A stretch of 64,000 nucleotides of DNA, taken from Agelas oroides. Lineage: Eukaryota; Porifera; Demospongiae; Agelasida; Agelasidae. Position numbers and translations under genes: made by a program. The DNA lies in contig OX422188.1 in the NCBI GenBank assembly GCA_949130485.1, forward strand, positions 798,479-862,478, read 5' to 3'. The notes below the pieces were generated by a model, which worked only from the letters and a program-made list of their open reading frames with translations, was not told the DNA's origin and did not search any database. Of this stretch, positions 12,301 through 22,198 are shown one piece after another; position 1 is the first letter of the stretch; every line of letters starts with the position of its first letter.

Positions 12301-15300
12301 TTAAAGGTCACGCATGCATCTTAATAGTAGTTAGTGCATGCGTGATGCAACAAGTTTGCTCTGCTAACGTAATTACATTTCAGTAAACAAACACACAAAC
12401 AGTAAGCAAACACACAAACAGTAAACAAACAGTAAACAAACACACAAACAGTAAACAAGCGTATGCACGGGAGTTCCTCTCCATTAGTTTGTGATCTCAC
12501 GAGACCAGTGTACAGTCAATGCACAAGAGCGGTACTGTTCCAGGAAGCATCATTACGGCACTCCACCCCCTCCAGTTCCTTCTGCTGGGGGCCGAAAGAC
12601 CAAACTTTCCCTTATTACACAGCTATTCATACACACTTGTGTAGTTGTAGTTTCAATACCCATAGATATTGATATAGATAGATTGTAATCTTTCATTTCA
12701 TGATGAGCTAATGAGCTACTCAATGGTGCGTATAGAGGAAGGGGGGAGGGGGGAGGGGGGAGGGGGGAGGGGGGAGGGGGGAGGGGGGAGGGGGGAGGGG
12801 GGAGGGGGGAGGGGGGAGGGGGGAGGGGAGGGGAGAGGGGGGAGGGGAGGGGGAGGGGGGAGGGGAGAGGGGGGAAGGGAGGGGAGAGGAGGGAGGGGAG
12901 GGGTGGCTCTCGTTCCTAGGGCATCTCCCAGTTTGCTGTCACTTGCAATGACAGAATACAGGTAACAGGTAGCTATTGAGAGCCATGGAATGAAGCTACG
13001 GGGTAAATTGTAGACATGTTCTACCATCTTACAAGTGATGAATGTGATACCCTATACTCTGAAGGGGCTTTAATTTCAAATATTTCTCATAGCAGAGCTA
13101 ATAACTCTTAAAACCTGTGTGTGCTCTGGTTATTTCCCAGAGGGTTAGAATTTGCTTGTTGAGAACGGCTGACCAATCAAATCATCACGTGTTTATAAAC
13201 ATTTGGTTTCCTTTATTAAGTTTTTCCATATTTGGTAATTAACAGTTGTAGTATTTCCTTTTACTATAGACTCGGAACTACACCTTGCCATTCTTGCCTT
13301 GTTCTGTCAACTTCAATGCAGGTATACATAACAGGTATACATAACAGGTATATATAACAGGTATACATAACAGGTATACATAACAGGTATACATAACAGG
13401 TATACATAACAGGTATATATAACAGGTATACATAACAGGTTACTAATCTGATTAAAATTGGGTAATTAGATTTTCCTGTTTGGATGTGTGGAGGGGGGGG
13501 GGGGGGGGGGGGGGTGGCCTATGATACTACGTAACATATAAGACCACCCCCTTTCCCCTCCCAGGAATGGAATGTATAACTTGTTACCTAGGCAGTAACA
13601 CTTTGCAAGAGGGATGGAAACATTATTATGTCTTATGTGTTGCCTAGGTGACAGGTTTTAAATTGATTGATTTACCTTAAGATGTTGGATGGTGCATGCA
13701 ACTGTGTGTGTGAACATACTGTTGAGATCACTATAGTATATTCATGATATTATCTTAACTGTTGTTTGTAAGCAAAGGCAATACTTATAAGCAAGACTAG
13801 GTGGGTTTCTTGTCTGCCTGCAGATTTTCTAATGTGGTTATTGGGACTATTACACGGGAGAGTATTCATCAGGTAAGTGTACCTATCGTGACGAATCTTC
13901 TGGAACATTCTGACGTTATTCATAGTATGTGAATTGTCATAGTAACTGCGTCATTTCGGCGAAACTATCAAAGTTAGTGCAACAGTCATACATGAATATA
14001 CACTACAACAGTGAATAGTTGCTATCACATTCCATTGGACATTGGATTGTGTTTACAAAGTCTTGTGTGGGCTGTTGCCAATTTTCTTATTGACCAATGA
14101 GAGGCAAGACAGTATAGTCCACTTTCATATTCACATTGTTGTGAATACGAAATCATATGTGAATACAGTGGTATGGTTTGTTGTTAGTAGTCATTGCCAT
14201 GGTAACACATTATTTTAGTGAGGTGTGGGGTACTGGGAGCTCAGTAAACAAGCACAGAGAAAATGGTTTTTGAAAAAAAATTTTTTTGCACATACTGTTT
14301 GCAGCTTTGTGATATTGTGTGTATGATTATGATCTGCAGTAGGCATTGAGACATCTAATAAGGAAGAAGCTCACCAGTCTCTTATACTGAGGCTTAAATT
14401 TCATCACCATGGTAACTGAAATTTGAACACTATGCATCTCATTGCATTTGCATGTCCACAGGCTCTGATGAACGGAGTCACAGCTGAACAGGTAATACAT
14501 CTCTATTGCTGTCACACCAAGGTTTAGAGTGGTGAAGCAGTTGTGTCATCCCTAGACGTCTGTCTGCCTAGGGTTTTTTGGCTTGCTGTACAGAAGCAAT
14601 GAAAAGCTGCATGGGTGGGGGCTGAGAAGGAGTTGTTTTAGCTCCTACCAAGCTTAAAATTAGCAGCTTTACACAAGTTACCATTCTCTACAGATTCTCA
14701 GTTTTGTGAGGCTTCATGCTCATCCAAAAATGCTCAAGAATGTAAGTTTTTGACTGCAGCTAGCTATTATATGCAGCTAGTACAATTTATTATTTTCCAA
14801 CTGCCATCAAATTAAGTTTTACTGTTCTCAAAAAACTATTATTGCCTCACGTGTTGAGTTGCTGTGTCCTGTGCAGTGGGTGACTTTGTACAATGTGGCT
14901 TGTTCATTGTAACCTCTACAACGGCACACTGTATTACAGAAGCGTTTGCTGTAAAGTTTATAGTCATCTGTATGTTAGCTCTTTCTCTTAATGGCAAGAG
15001 TGATGTCATTGTTGTAACTGAGACGGTATCCTGCCACGACTGAATGTCAGACAGTCAGATAATCTTTACCAACTGAGCCATTGTAGCTCAAATAGTGGAG
15101 CAGAGGAGGTGGATTCTTCCAAATTAGACTCTTATGCTTCTTGATCTCTTATTCAGTTTGTTGGCAAGAACATTGCCCAAAAACAAATGTTCAGGAATCT
15201 GTTATTGTCTGTTGCATAATAGATCTAGATGATGCCCACTGTCAAAGGACTGTGCAGTAGCAAGGTTGGTGAACACTCAGGACAGTCTCATGGGAGAGTT

Positions 15301-16763
15301 TGTCAGTTTTCTAGCAACAACCCTTGGTGCGATCAGTTTTAGTAGCGTTGTGTCTTCGAGTTGTAGTTTATGTCCTGTATAGAACTTGTGTGCATGGTAG
15401 CTCATAGTCCTCACCTTCATTTCTCCTTGATGAAGTATCATTGAAATGTTGCAAAAAATGTGTGAACTATGAACGTCCAAAAAACGAGACTTATTTGCTA
15501 TAGCTGCTTAATCTAGCTACTCAATAGCAACTCCAATCAGCATGTATGATTCTTGCAGAACCCTGTGATTCCTCCTACCGTGACTGACCAGGTCAGATTG
15601 TGGGAAGAAGAGAGGAACAGACTGGAGTTCTCTGAAGGTTGTGTCATGTTGGCATGAAACAGTCAGCTGGTAGGAGTAATACATAAGTCAAGGCATCAGG
15701 GCAATATAGGGTACTTTTTCTTGCACAGTAACTATTATGTTTTGCTGTTGAGAAAAAATGAAAAGCCAGTAGCCGCCAGGTTTCTGCATGGCTCGATTTG
15801 CTAAGCTACGACCACTGGGCAGCCACAAGTCCACACAATCTTCTACATGTGCTGTATGTAAGCAAAACATGTCTTTATTCCAACTGAGGCAAGCTGTCCA
15901 AGCAACTATAAGCTATTGGCATGAAATGGTAAAAGCACATCAAAGAGGTAGTTGTTATAGACCAAGCTACAGTTAGTGCAACATGCATTGAACACCTGGG
16001 TTTACTGTCTTGACCGCAGGTGTGCTGTATTCTGAATTTCTGTCTGCCAGTGACTTTGACACAGTCAGAAGATACGCAGAGGTAAACCCATCCTCCACTA
16101 TTTTTGAGTGTGATGTGATGAACTGACACCGGTTTACGATGTAGCTATTGGCTGTTCCAAGTCTGAACTCTGTTTTGCCTTCCTTCTCAATTACTGTTTT
16201 AATACAGAGATCCCAGTGGCACAAGACTGATAGCTTAACCCTTTGCCAGCCAAGTGGAAGGTGTAAAAACTGCCATGCAAAAGTAGAATCAATCACCATA
16301 CAACTAGGGTACTCCAGTCAACCTATGGCTAATCACTTCTCATGACAATCAATTAACCAATCAATAAATCGATCAACCATCGATCAATCAATCAACCAAT
16401 CAATCACTCGATCAACCAATCAATCTATCGATCAACCAATCAATCAATCAATCAATCAATTAAACAATCAATAAATCGATCAATCAATCAATCAATCAAT
16501 CAATTAATTAACCAATCAATAAATCGATCGATCAATCAATCAATCAATCGATCCACCAATAAATCAATTAACCAATCAATCATGCAATCAATTAACCAAT
16601 CAATCAATCAATTGATTAATCAATCAACCAATCAATCAATCAATCTCCTGTATAGGACTTGGGAGTGCTGCTATGGAGTAATCCTGGTAAGAGGTTGATG
16701 GTCGTCAGCCCCAGTGGGCACGATGAAGTGAGACGATTCTGGAGAAGACAGAGGAGCACCTAG
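3386..16763 (+). CDS. GTF2H4: TFIIH subunit 4 (p52/Tfb2), 5' part missing
   Basis: p52 is a core TFIIH subunit. In known systems it anchors and stimulates the XPB helicase in transcription initiation and nucleotide excision repair in the nucleus. Fourteen exons join in frame: 3386-3479, 3720-3811, 4336-4447, 7860-7928, 8553-8636, 10235-10286, 12083-12163, 13270-13321, 13824-13872, 14462-14491, 14694-14741, 15559-15637, 16020-16081, 16656-16763 (TAG). They encode 336 residues that follow human p52 collinearly, with landmarks [81 protein letters not shown] and [15 protein letters not shown]. Human p52 has 462 residues, so about 120 N-terminal residues are absent. The intron after 7928 starts with GC, not GT. 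The exon at 14462 is only 30 bp. The gene converges on FBXO7, with 373 bp between the stop codons. Confidence 0.95.
4453..4770. repeat. Tandem repeat starting at a GTF2H4 5' splice site
   Basis: About four copies of an ~83-bp unit containing GACAGGAAATAGTCTCGC and ACATTAAAACCTAGGGGAAC. The first copy begins 5 bp after the GT of the intron at 4448. Each unit contains the G/C-rich stretch CCCCCCAGTGGAGCAG. Confidence 0.8.
5316..5667. repeat. MITE-like element with imperfect terminal inverted repeats
   Basis: The ends are TAGGGCTGCCATGA and TCGTGGCAACCCTA. Internally the sequence is rich in ATGACATA/TATGTCAT palindromes. It is non-coding. Confidence 0.6.
6052..6100. repeat. Foldback element, TAGCCTCG family (degenerate)
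   Basis: A 49-bp hairpin with left arm TAGCCCATTCCCAG and right arm CTGGGAATGAGGCTA. Confidence 0.65.
6218..6289 (+). repeat. tRNA-like unit (SINE head or tRNA pseudogene)
   Basis: A 72-nt cloverleaf-like segment. The D arm is GCTC/GAGC, the anticodon arm TCTGA/TCAGA with loop CTGGCAT (anticodon position GGC, alanine-like), and the T arm CCAGG/CCTGG with loop TTTAAAT. A-box-like TGGCTCAGTGTTAAGAGC and B-box-like GGTTTAAATCC are visible. The acceptor stem pairs at only about 4 of 7 positions, and a GATT/GATC-rich tail follows. A tRNA-derived SINE is therefore more likely than a working tRNA. Confidence 0.5.
10280..10390 (+). repeat. Local duplication across a GTF2H4 exon/intron junction
   Basis: The end of the exon at 10235-10286 and the start of its intron (TTTCAGGTATAAGCACATAC) recur at 10357-10376. 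This leaves a second, intact-looking donor 80 bp downstream. The donor at 10287 keeps the frame with the next exon. Confidence 0.7.
11692..11885. repeat. MITE, GTGGCAGTCCC family (diverged copy)
   Basis: The ends are TGGCAGTCCCAGGTAGAAAT and CTGGGACTGCCA. The 194-bp interior keeps only part of the palindrome seen in the fuller copies. It lies in a GTF2H4 intron. Confidence 0.7.
12736..12903. repeat. G-rich (GGGGGGA)n tract in GTF2H4 intron
   Basis: About 165 bp of GGGGGGA-type units, with a high potential for G-quadruplexes on the + strand, which is the transcribed RNA's sequence. Repeat-derived open frames on both strands are not genes. Confidence 0.85.
13322..13441 (+). repeat. 13-bp repeat GTATACATAACAG starting at a 5' splice site
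   Basis: About nine near-identical 13-bp units begin at the first base of the intron after the exon ending at 13321. Each unit starts with GTATA and ends with CAG, so every boundary reads CAG|GTATA, which looks like a joined splice acceptor and donor. A poly-G run follows near 13492-13514. Confidence 0.9.
15020..15110 (-). repeat. Possible degenerate tRNA-like SINE
   Basis: On the minus strand there is an A-box-like TGGCTCAGTTGG, followed by an anticodon-arm-like segment. The B box is poor. It may be a degenerate relative of the unit at 6218. Confidence 0.3.
16323..16646. repeat. (CAAT)n-derived repeat in last GTF2H4 intron
   Basis: About 320 bp of CAAT/CAAC/CGAT units running to within 10 bp of the last acceptor (AG at 16654-16655). 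Only a short CTCCTGTATAG separates the repeat from the exon. Confidence 0.9.
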
Positions 16764-17136
16764 CAACCCCTTAGCAACCATGCATGCATCGTCCTCACTT
16801 CTAGCAGTATACGTTGCTATCATCATGTGTAATATCAAGTATTTGACTGTATATGAGAAATCATTATGAAAAATTGAAAACTCCACTCGATCATTTTATG
16901 TTTATGCTGTACAATCATACGGTGATTAAGGAACTTTCATGTAACTTTTATAATTTTTCTGGTTTTTATATCACCACATGGTAGCACTACTATTTTATAA
17001 TAATAATTGACTGTCAGAAATTCATGACACTGAAGGTGTATGAGGTGTGCATTAACTGGAGTACTGTGCAGGATAACAAATTCAGCATGCACAAGAGATA
17101 AAAATCTGGTGATACAGTTTAAAACATTTTGGGCTG
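16764..17136. other. Convergent spacer between GTF2H4 and FBXO7
   Basis: This 373-bp spacer must hold the 3' ends of both transcripts. It is A/T-rich (for example near 16960-17010). I see no further gene and no clear canonical AATAAA on either strand. Confidence 0.6.
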
Positions 17137-19671
17137 TTAGAAGAATCGCATTCCTCCAAATGTTCCTCTGCCATGTCGGCTAAAGTGGACATCCCCTAGC
17201 GTTCTCCTTTCCATCCTCCCGTCCATGAAAGAGCCAGGTGGTCTGCAAGAGGTATATACCAAGAAGGAAGACAGTGCTATTCTTGTGACGTATAATTCAG
17301 TCCCTTTCTTGGATAAAACATGTCCTGCGCAGTGGATAACTTTGCATAACATCTAGGCCTGCCTTTTTGTAGGGAGATGTGGTTCATTAATTGTTCATAC
17401 AGTGAGGCTAAAGCCTGTTATAGCAAGGTCCTCTCCCTCGTGTGGTAAGACGAAATGAGCCTATGCACGAAGCTATGGCTGCAACACATTGAGTGGGCTA
17501 ATACCAGGGTCTAGTTAGTCTCCTCTCTGGAGCATTCTTTTATTCAGCACATGTGTATGTTGCTGCTAGTAAAAGAAAAGTATGGAGGGGTTGGTTTGAG
17601 TGTCTGGATCCTGGACTGTGAGACCAAGTCTACCTGATGCACTTCCAACAATATTGTCATATACTATGTACACATATGTGGCAGTCCCGGATAGAAATCG
17701 AATATTATTCCGTCCATATTTTGAGCGCATCACCAAGTTTGACGCACTATAATGCTGAGCTTCCGCTAAGGGCGGGGCTCATACGCGACATGTAAACACA
17801 TGAATATCTGATGCGTCTATGAAGCGCGTATGAGTCCCGCCCTTAGCGGAAGCTCAGCGCTATAGCGCGTCAAAGTTGGTGATGCGCTCGAAATACGCGA
17901 CGGAATAATATTTGATTTCTATTCGGGACTGCCACATATGAAAATCTTTTGTAGTCACAAAAAATGTGTCTCATACCAAAATGTTCATTCCCATAATTAC
18001 ATGCATGGAATTGAGGCTGGAGTGTATTAGTAGAGAGATACCTGAATTTATGTTCTGATAGGGGACTGTATGGGTTGAACCTTGGTCGTGGGACAGAGTG
18101 GGGGAGTGGGACCAGAGGGTGAGGAAGACGATCATAATCGCCACCTAAATGGATAATTGTGTGCATGTAAGAACATGAGAATAGAAGAAATCCAATCCAT
18201 GCATTTGACAAGAGCACATAAGAACGGGTGGCTCGAGTGAGAGCGTGTAACTCCAATAGAAGCCCGTAGTCCGGTCAAAATTATTGAACTGTACTAAAAA
18301 GAGAACACCTGGTCACATGCTTAGCAACAATGGCTTATGCCTATGCAGCATGTGCAGTACGTGTTACCATTTTAAGTACTGGCGGTAAATTCCGACTGGT
18401 TTCAAATTTTAGGAGTTGCATGCTTTCACTCTAGCTGCCCGTTCTTATGTGCTCTTGATTCGAATAGTTTCATTTTCACAATTGCACAGTACATACACCA
18501 CAGTGCACACAGAGACTACATGTATCTACATGTACTCACTAACCACATACACCACAGTGCACACAGAGACTATCTACATGTACTCACTAACCACATACAC
18601 CACAGTGCACACAGAGACTATCTACATGTACTCACTAACCGATAACTCCAGGAAAAGTCACGAAGCCTGGGGGATAAACAGCACTGGGGAGGTGGGAGAG
18701 AGGGTCTGCAGTCGTCATGGTGAACCATCTCTGGCGCTGCCTCCTTGACTCCTGTTTCCACTTGTAGTGCTGAATGTACGTCTGTGAAGAGAGGAAGAAA
18801 AGTGGTTGCAGGCGGGAGAAGGAAAAGGGAAGAGGGGAAAGGGAAGGGAGAAAGGGAGAAAGGGAGAAAGGAAAGAGAAGCAAAGAGGGAGAAGGAGGCG
18901 AGAGGGAAGAAGTAAGGAAGAAAGGAAAAGTAGAGCATACTAGAGAAAGAACGACAACTGTGGACAAGTTCTTACCTCCTTCCAGGACTGTCCTCTGCTA
19001 CCACCTAACGACGCTGCAGTTGGAACAAAGCATGGTGACCCTCTTATAACTCTCATTAGCTGGGTATTGCAAGTGGCCAACAACTGAGAGGGTCTGGGTA
19101 CAAGACCATGAACACATGGTGCCTACCAGCCTACCATGTAGCCTCATTGGTCTTAATAGTAAGAAAAATTGAAGTGAGTTAGCCTGGCTACAAGACTAAG
19201 TATGGCCTAGCTACCAGGGCAGCAGGTTAGAATTGTATCCCTTTTCACTTGATCATTGGAATGAAAATAGACATTGCTTTGATTATACCAAGCACCATAA
19301 GTGCAATTAAAATTGTTTGCTTTCGAGTTTCACTCAGGGATTGTTGAGGCAGGCTTCCAGCTTCTCTTTATTGTAACTGATCTACCAGCAAGCTTCAGCT
19401 CCAAGATTTTGTATGTGAGCATGCAAGCGTGTTCTACCTCCTCTGTCCTAAAGCACTCATCAAATGAACCAGGAATGAGAATATGGAATGCAAACAGCCC
19501 CATTACCTACCCTGCCCAAAATCTCTTGTGAATATTCCTCTCCAGAGGAAACTGTCCTGTCCTAGAATGTAGAGTTCACGGCAGGTCATCGTCATGGCAA
19601 CAAGACTGTGCACATCCAAGTATTTCATGATGTGTAACTGCATTAGAAGAGTGTGTATGTGACATGTATAG

Positions 19672-19702
<31 letters not shown>

Positions 19703-22121
19703 TGTGTGTGTGTGCATGACTGCCAAATGTGTGTGTGTGTGTGGTGTGTGTGTGTGTGTGTGTGTGCATGACTGCCAAATGTGTGTGTGTGTGTGGTGTG
19801 TGTGTGTGTGTGTGCATGACTGCCAAATGTGTGTGCATGTGTGTGTGGTGTAAGTATGGTGTGTGTGGTGTGTGTGTGTGCACGTGGCTGCCAACTCTTA
19901 CCTTGAGCTCTGGGAAGAGGCTGGTGAGTGTGCCCACTTCTGGTAGACCAAGAGCTACAGTCATAGAAATAACAGCCAATAACTACCAATAAGTACCAAT
20001 AACCATCAATAACTACCAATAACTACCGATAACCATCGATAACACAACATCAAAGACCAGTAAACATTTTCCATATAGCACTGTTTGATGTATATTTAGC
20101 CTTGCTTCAGACCACTCCCAAATTGTATCTCATAGGCGTGTCTACAGCAGCAAGAATTAATCTGGGAGTGCCTGGGAACAAAGCCACATATTAATGGTGG
20201 AAGACAGAAAGCAAACGCCCTTAATAAATATTGCTACTTTAAAAATCCGCACTTTTCCTGATCTTAGTGAGTAGCTTGTGTGCCACTGTGTCCTTGAAGA
20301 TGCGAGCCAGCTGGCTTGTATGTCTCAACATCTGGGAGGGAAGTGTTCTTTCTCCTGTGGTGCTGGTGTATTGGTCAAGGTTGAGTTGGGAGGAACAAGA
20401 GATGGTTTTTGAGGTCATATCTTCATCCTTGCCCTCTGATAATGTGGCCAATACTTGAGGGAGAGAGGGGGATGGGAGGGAGGGAGGGAAGGAGAGGGAG
20501 AGGAAGGGAGAGGAGGAGGAAGGAGAGGTGGAGGGAGGGAGGAAGGGAGAGAGGGAGGTTAGTGAAGAGAAAAGAAGGGGTGGGTGAAAGGGGAGAGTGA
20601 AGGGAAAAATTTGTGAGAAAATGAAACATATTTAGACACAGTGATTGGAAGCACAATATAAGACTGTAAACTCACACACAACTATTCTCATCAAGCTCAC
20701 CTTGAACAGCAAGAACTGGCCCCATGGTGGTCATTACCATGGTAACACCAATCTCCTCATTCACTGCAGTACTATAGTATCTCTTGACCACACCCATCAA
20801 CACCGTGGAGCCTCCCTGGTTGATAGAGACCAACACACATTAGGGCACAGCAGAATGTAACCATGGTAACATGTCAATACTGATCTTAATTGGAAACTCC
20901 ATTACAGCTATTAGTCTCATGCCCAGACTCCACCCTCTGGAGACAATTAAGTGCTTTTGTGCCGAGTCAGCAGTCTGAATTCTGAACAAACCAATGCAAT
21001 AGCGTCATGAAGATGTAATCATTGGCTTGGCCAAAATCAATATTGCTAAGGGTGTGGGTATGAGACTAGTTTGACTGCTACTGCTGTCATACCTCTTGTT
21101 CCATGAAGCCCGAGTCCAGCATGAGTGCATGCAGAGCAAGGCTCAGCACAGTGGCACCGCACGACACATCAGTTTGAAGCTGTTCTCTCAAGAACTGCTC
21201 AAAGTGATTTCGATTAGAGGATGCTGTCAGTGCCACTGAGTGATGCTGTGAGTCCTGCCTGGATTCCATAACTGGATTCAGTGCAGAATTCTGTAGGCTA
21301 AAACCGTGTCCACATTCCATACTAAAATCTTGTCCACATTCCATGTTACCACCTGTATTGAGTCTATTGGAAAAGCATCCTTGAAATTGATTGGAAGAAT
21401 CTGCTGCTTGACCACACTCTGGCTTTTCTTTAACCCTGTCAGTCTGGACATGCACATGACTGCAACTACGCATCTGATTGGCTGGGTTTGGTTCAACTTC
21501 ACTACCAGGCTTATGGAGTTGTTTTTCGTTGGATGGCCTTTCACCGATCTCTTCCTCCTCATGTACCACTAGATGCAGAAGGTCTCCACCAACAATACCG
21601 AGGTCATGCAGAGTTCTATCTTCATCCAAACTGTCACGTCCATTAAGCGAGAACACAAAATCTACACTGGAAAAATGCAGAGATTCATGGGTAATTTGCA
21701 TGGCGTACCACATAGCCTAGGATACTTGGCACCGGATACAAGATATTCCAGGAAATTCTTATGGGGTACAAAATATCCTAATAAATAGAATGCAATATTT
21801 TCCAAGGGGGTTCCAAACTTCCTGGAGAAATCCCATATTTCCTAGGAAAAATGGCATGGGGTAGTAGTAAATTTAGCACCCATGATGCAATATTTTCCAA
21901 ATTGGAAGGGCTAAGCGCTAGGGGGTTCCAAACTTCCTGGAGAAATCCCATATTTCCTAGGAAAAATGGCATGGGGTACTATAAAATAGCCTGCTCTGAC
22001 AGACTTACGTGACTAGTTTTTCGGAAGCAAGATCCTCTCTCAGGCTACCAAGAGTTGCTGTCTCCTGGGTGCAAAGGATGATGGTTGGCTTCTCCTTCGA
22101 CAAACGCACACGTACCTTCAT
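17137..22121 (-). CDS. FBXO7: F-box only protein 7 (complete)
   Basis: FBXO7 is an SCF substrate receptor that also binds the proteasome regulator PI31 and, in vertebrates, parkin. Ten minus-strand exons join in frame: 22009-22121 (ATG), 21093-21666, 20701-20815, 20253-20453, 19902-19954, 19511-19637, 18976-19013, 18640-18781, 18042-18144, 17137-17242 (TAA). They give 523 residues; human FBXO7 has 522. Residues 1-85 form the ubiquitin-like domain (starts MKVRVRLSKEK, includes LHDLGIVGGDLLHLVVHE). An FP-type domain starts near 210 (LALHALMLDSGF). The F-box lies at about 335-380 (LPEVGTLTSLFPELK then MKYLDVHSL and FLWRGIF). A proline/arginine-rich tail follows, with PPGFVTFPGVIGGDYDRLPH and RPRFNPYSP, as in human. 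The low-similarity linker at residues 95-205 contains short near-repeats (MECGQDFSMECGHGFS). It is head to head with parkin. Confidence 0.95.
17679..17934. repeat. Palindromic MITE, GTGGCAGTCCC family
   Basis: A 256-bp near-palindrome ending in TGGCAGTCCCGGATAGAAAT and its complement, flanked on both sides by CATATG. The inner arms CTTCCGCTAAGGGCGGG and CCCGCCCTTAGCGGAAG are perfect complements. It lies in the last FBXO7 intron and is non-coding. Confidence 0.85.
18490..18639 (-). repeat. ~48-bp tandem repeat starting at FBXO7 exon 8 donor
   Basis: Three units containing CACATACACCACAGTGCAC and TACTCACTAAC. Read on the FBXO7 strand, each unit begins GTTAGTGAGTAC, so the real donor (exon ends at 18640) is followed by two further copies of itself. 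Confidence 0.85.
19670..19885. repeat. (GT)n minisatellite filling an FBXO7 intron
   Basis: GT tracts interspersed with GCATGACTGCCAAATG, about four units. They make up most of the 264-bp intron between F-box exons 19902-19954 and 19511-19637. The His/Thr-rich frames through it are artefacts, although the exons on each side are real. Confidence 0.9.
20460..20600. repeat. Purine-rich tract beside FBXO7 exon 4 acceptor
   Basis: A GGGAGG-type tract. On the FBXO7 strand it is an extended polypyrimidine tract ending at the acceptor of exon 20253-20453. Confidence 0.75.
21800..21980. repeat. Direct duplication in FBXO7 intron 1
   Basis: A block starting GGGGGTTCCAAACTTCCTGG and ending AAAAATGGCATGGGGTA occurs twice, near 21806-21862 and 21920-21979. 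Confidence 0.8.
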
Positions 22122-22198
22122 TGTCGGATCGTGGTCGGATAATTAGGTTTACAATTCAAAATTTCGATGTTTACGGATATTAAGATAGCGTTTGCAAC
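22122..22198. promoter_or_regulatory. Bidirectional FBXO7/parkin intergenic promoter
   Basis: Only 77 bp separate the ATG of FBXO7 (22121, minus) from the ATG of parkin (22199, plus). The core promoters and 5' untranslated regions of both genes must lie in this interval, overlap it, or extend into the neighbouring first exon. It is A/T-rich, without a clear TATA box, and contains GGATCGTGGTCGGAT (22126-22140). Shared regulation is an inference from the geometry. Confidence 0.75.

Noticed and set aside
12711..13027. Gly/Glu-rich and Pro-rich frames on both strands
   Set aside because: They are products of the (GGGGGGA)n repeat inside a GTF2H4 intron.
19576..20019. His/Thr-rich frames on the minus strand
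   Set aside because: They read through a (CA)n intron; only the flanking exons 19511-19637 and 19902-19954 belong to FBXO7.
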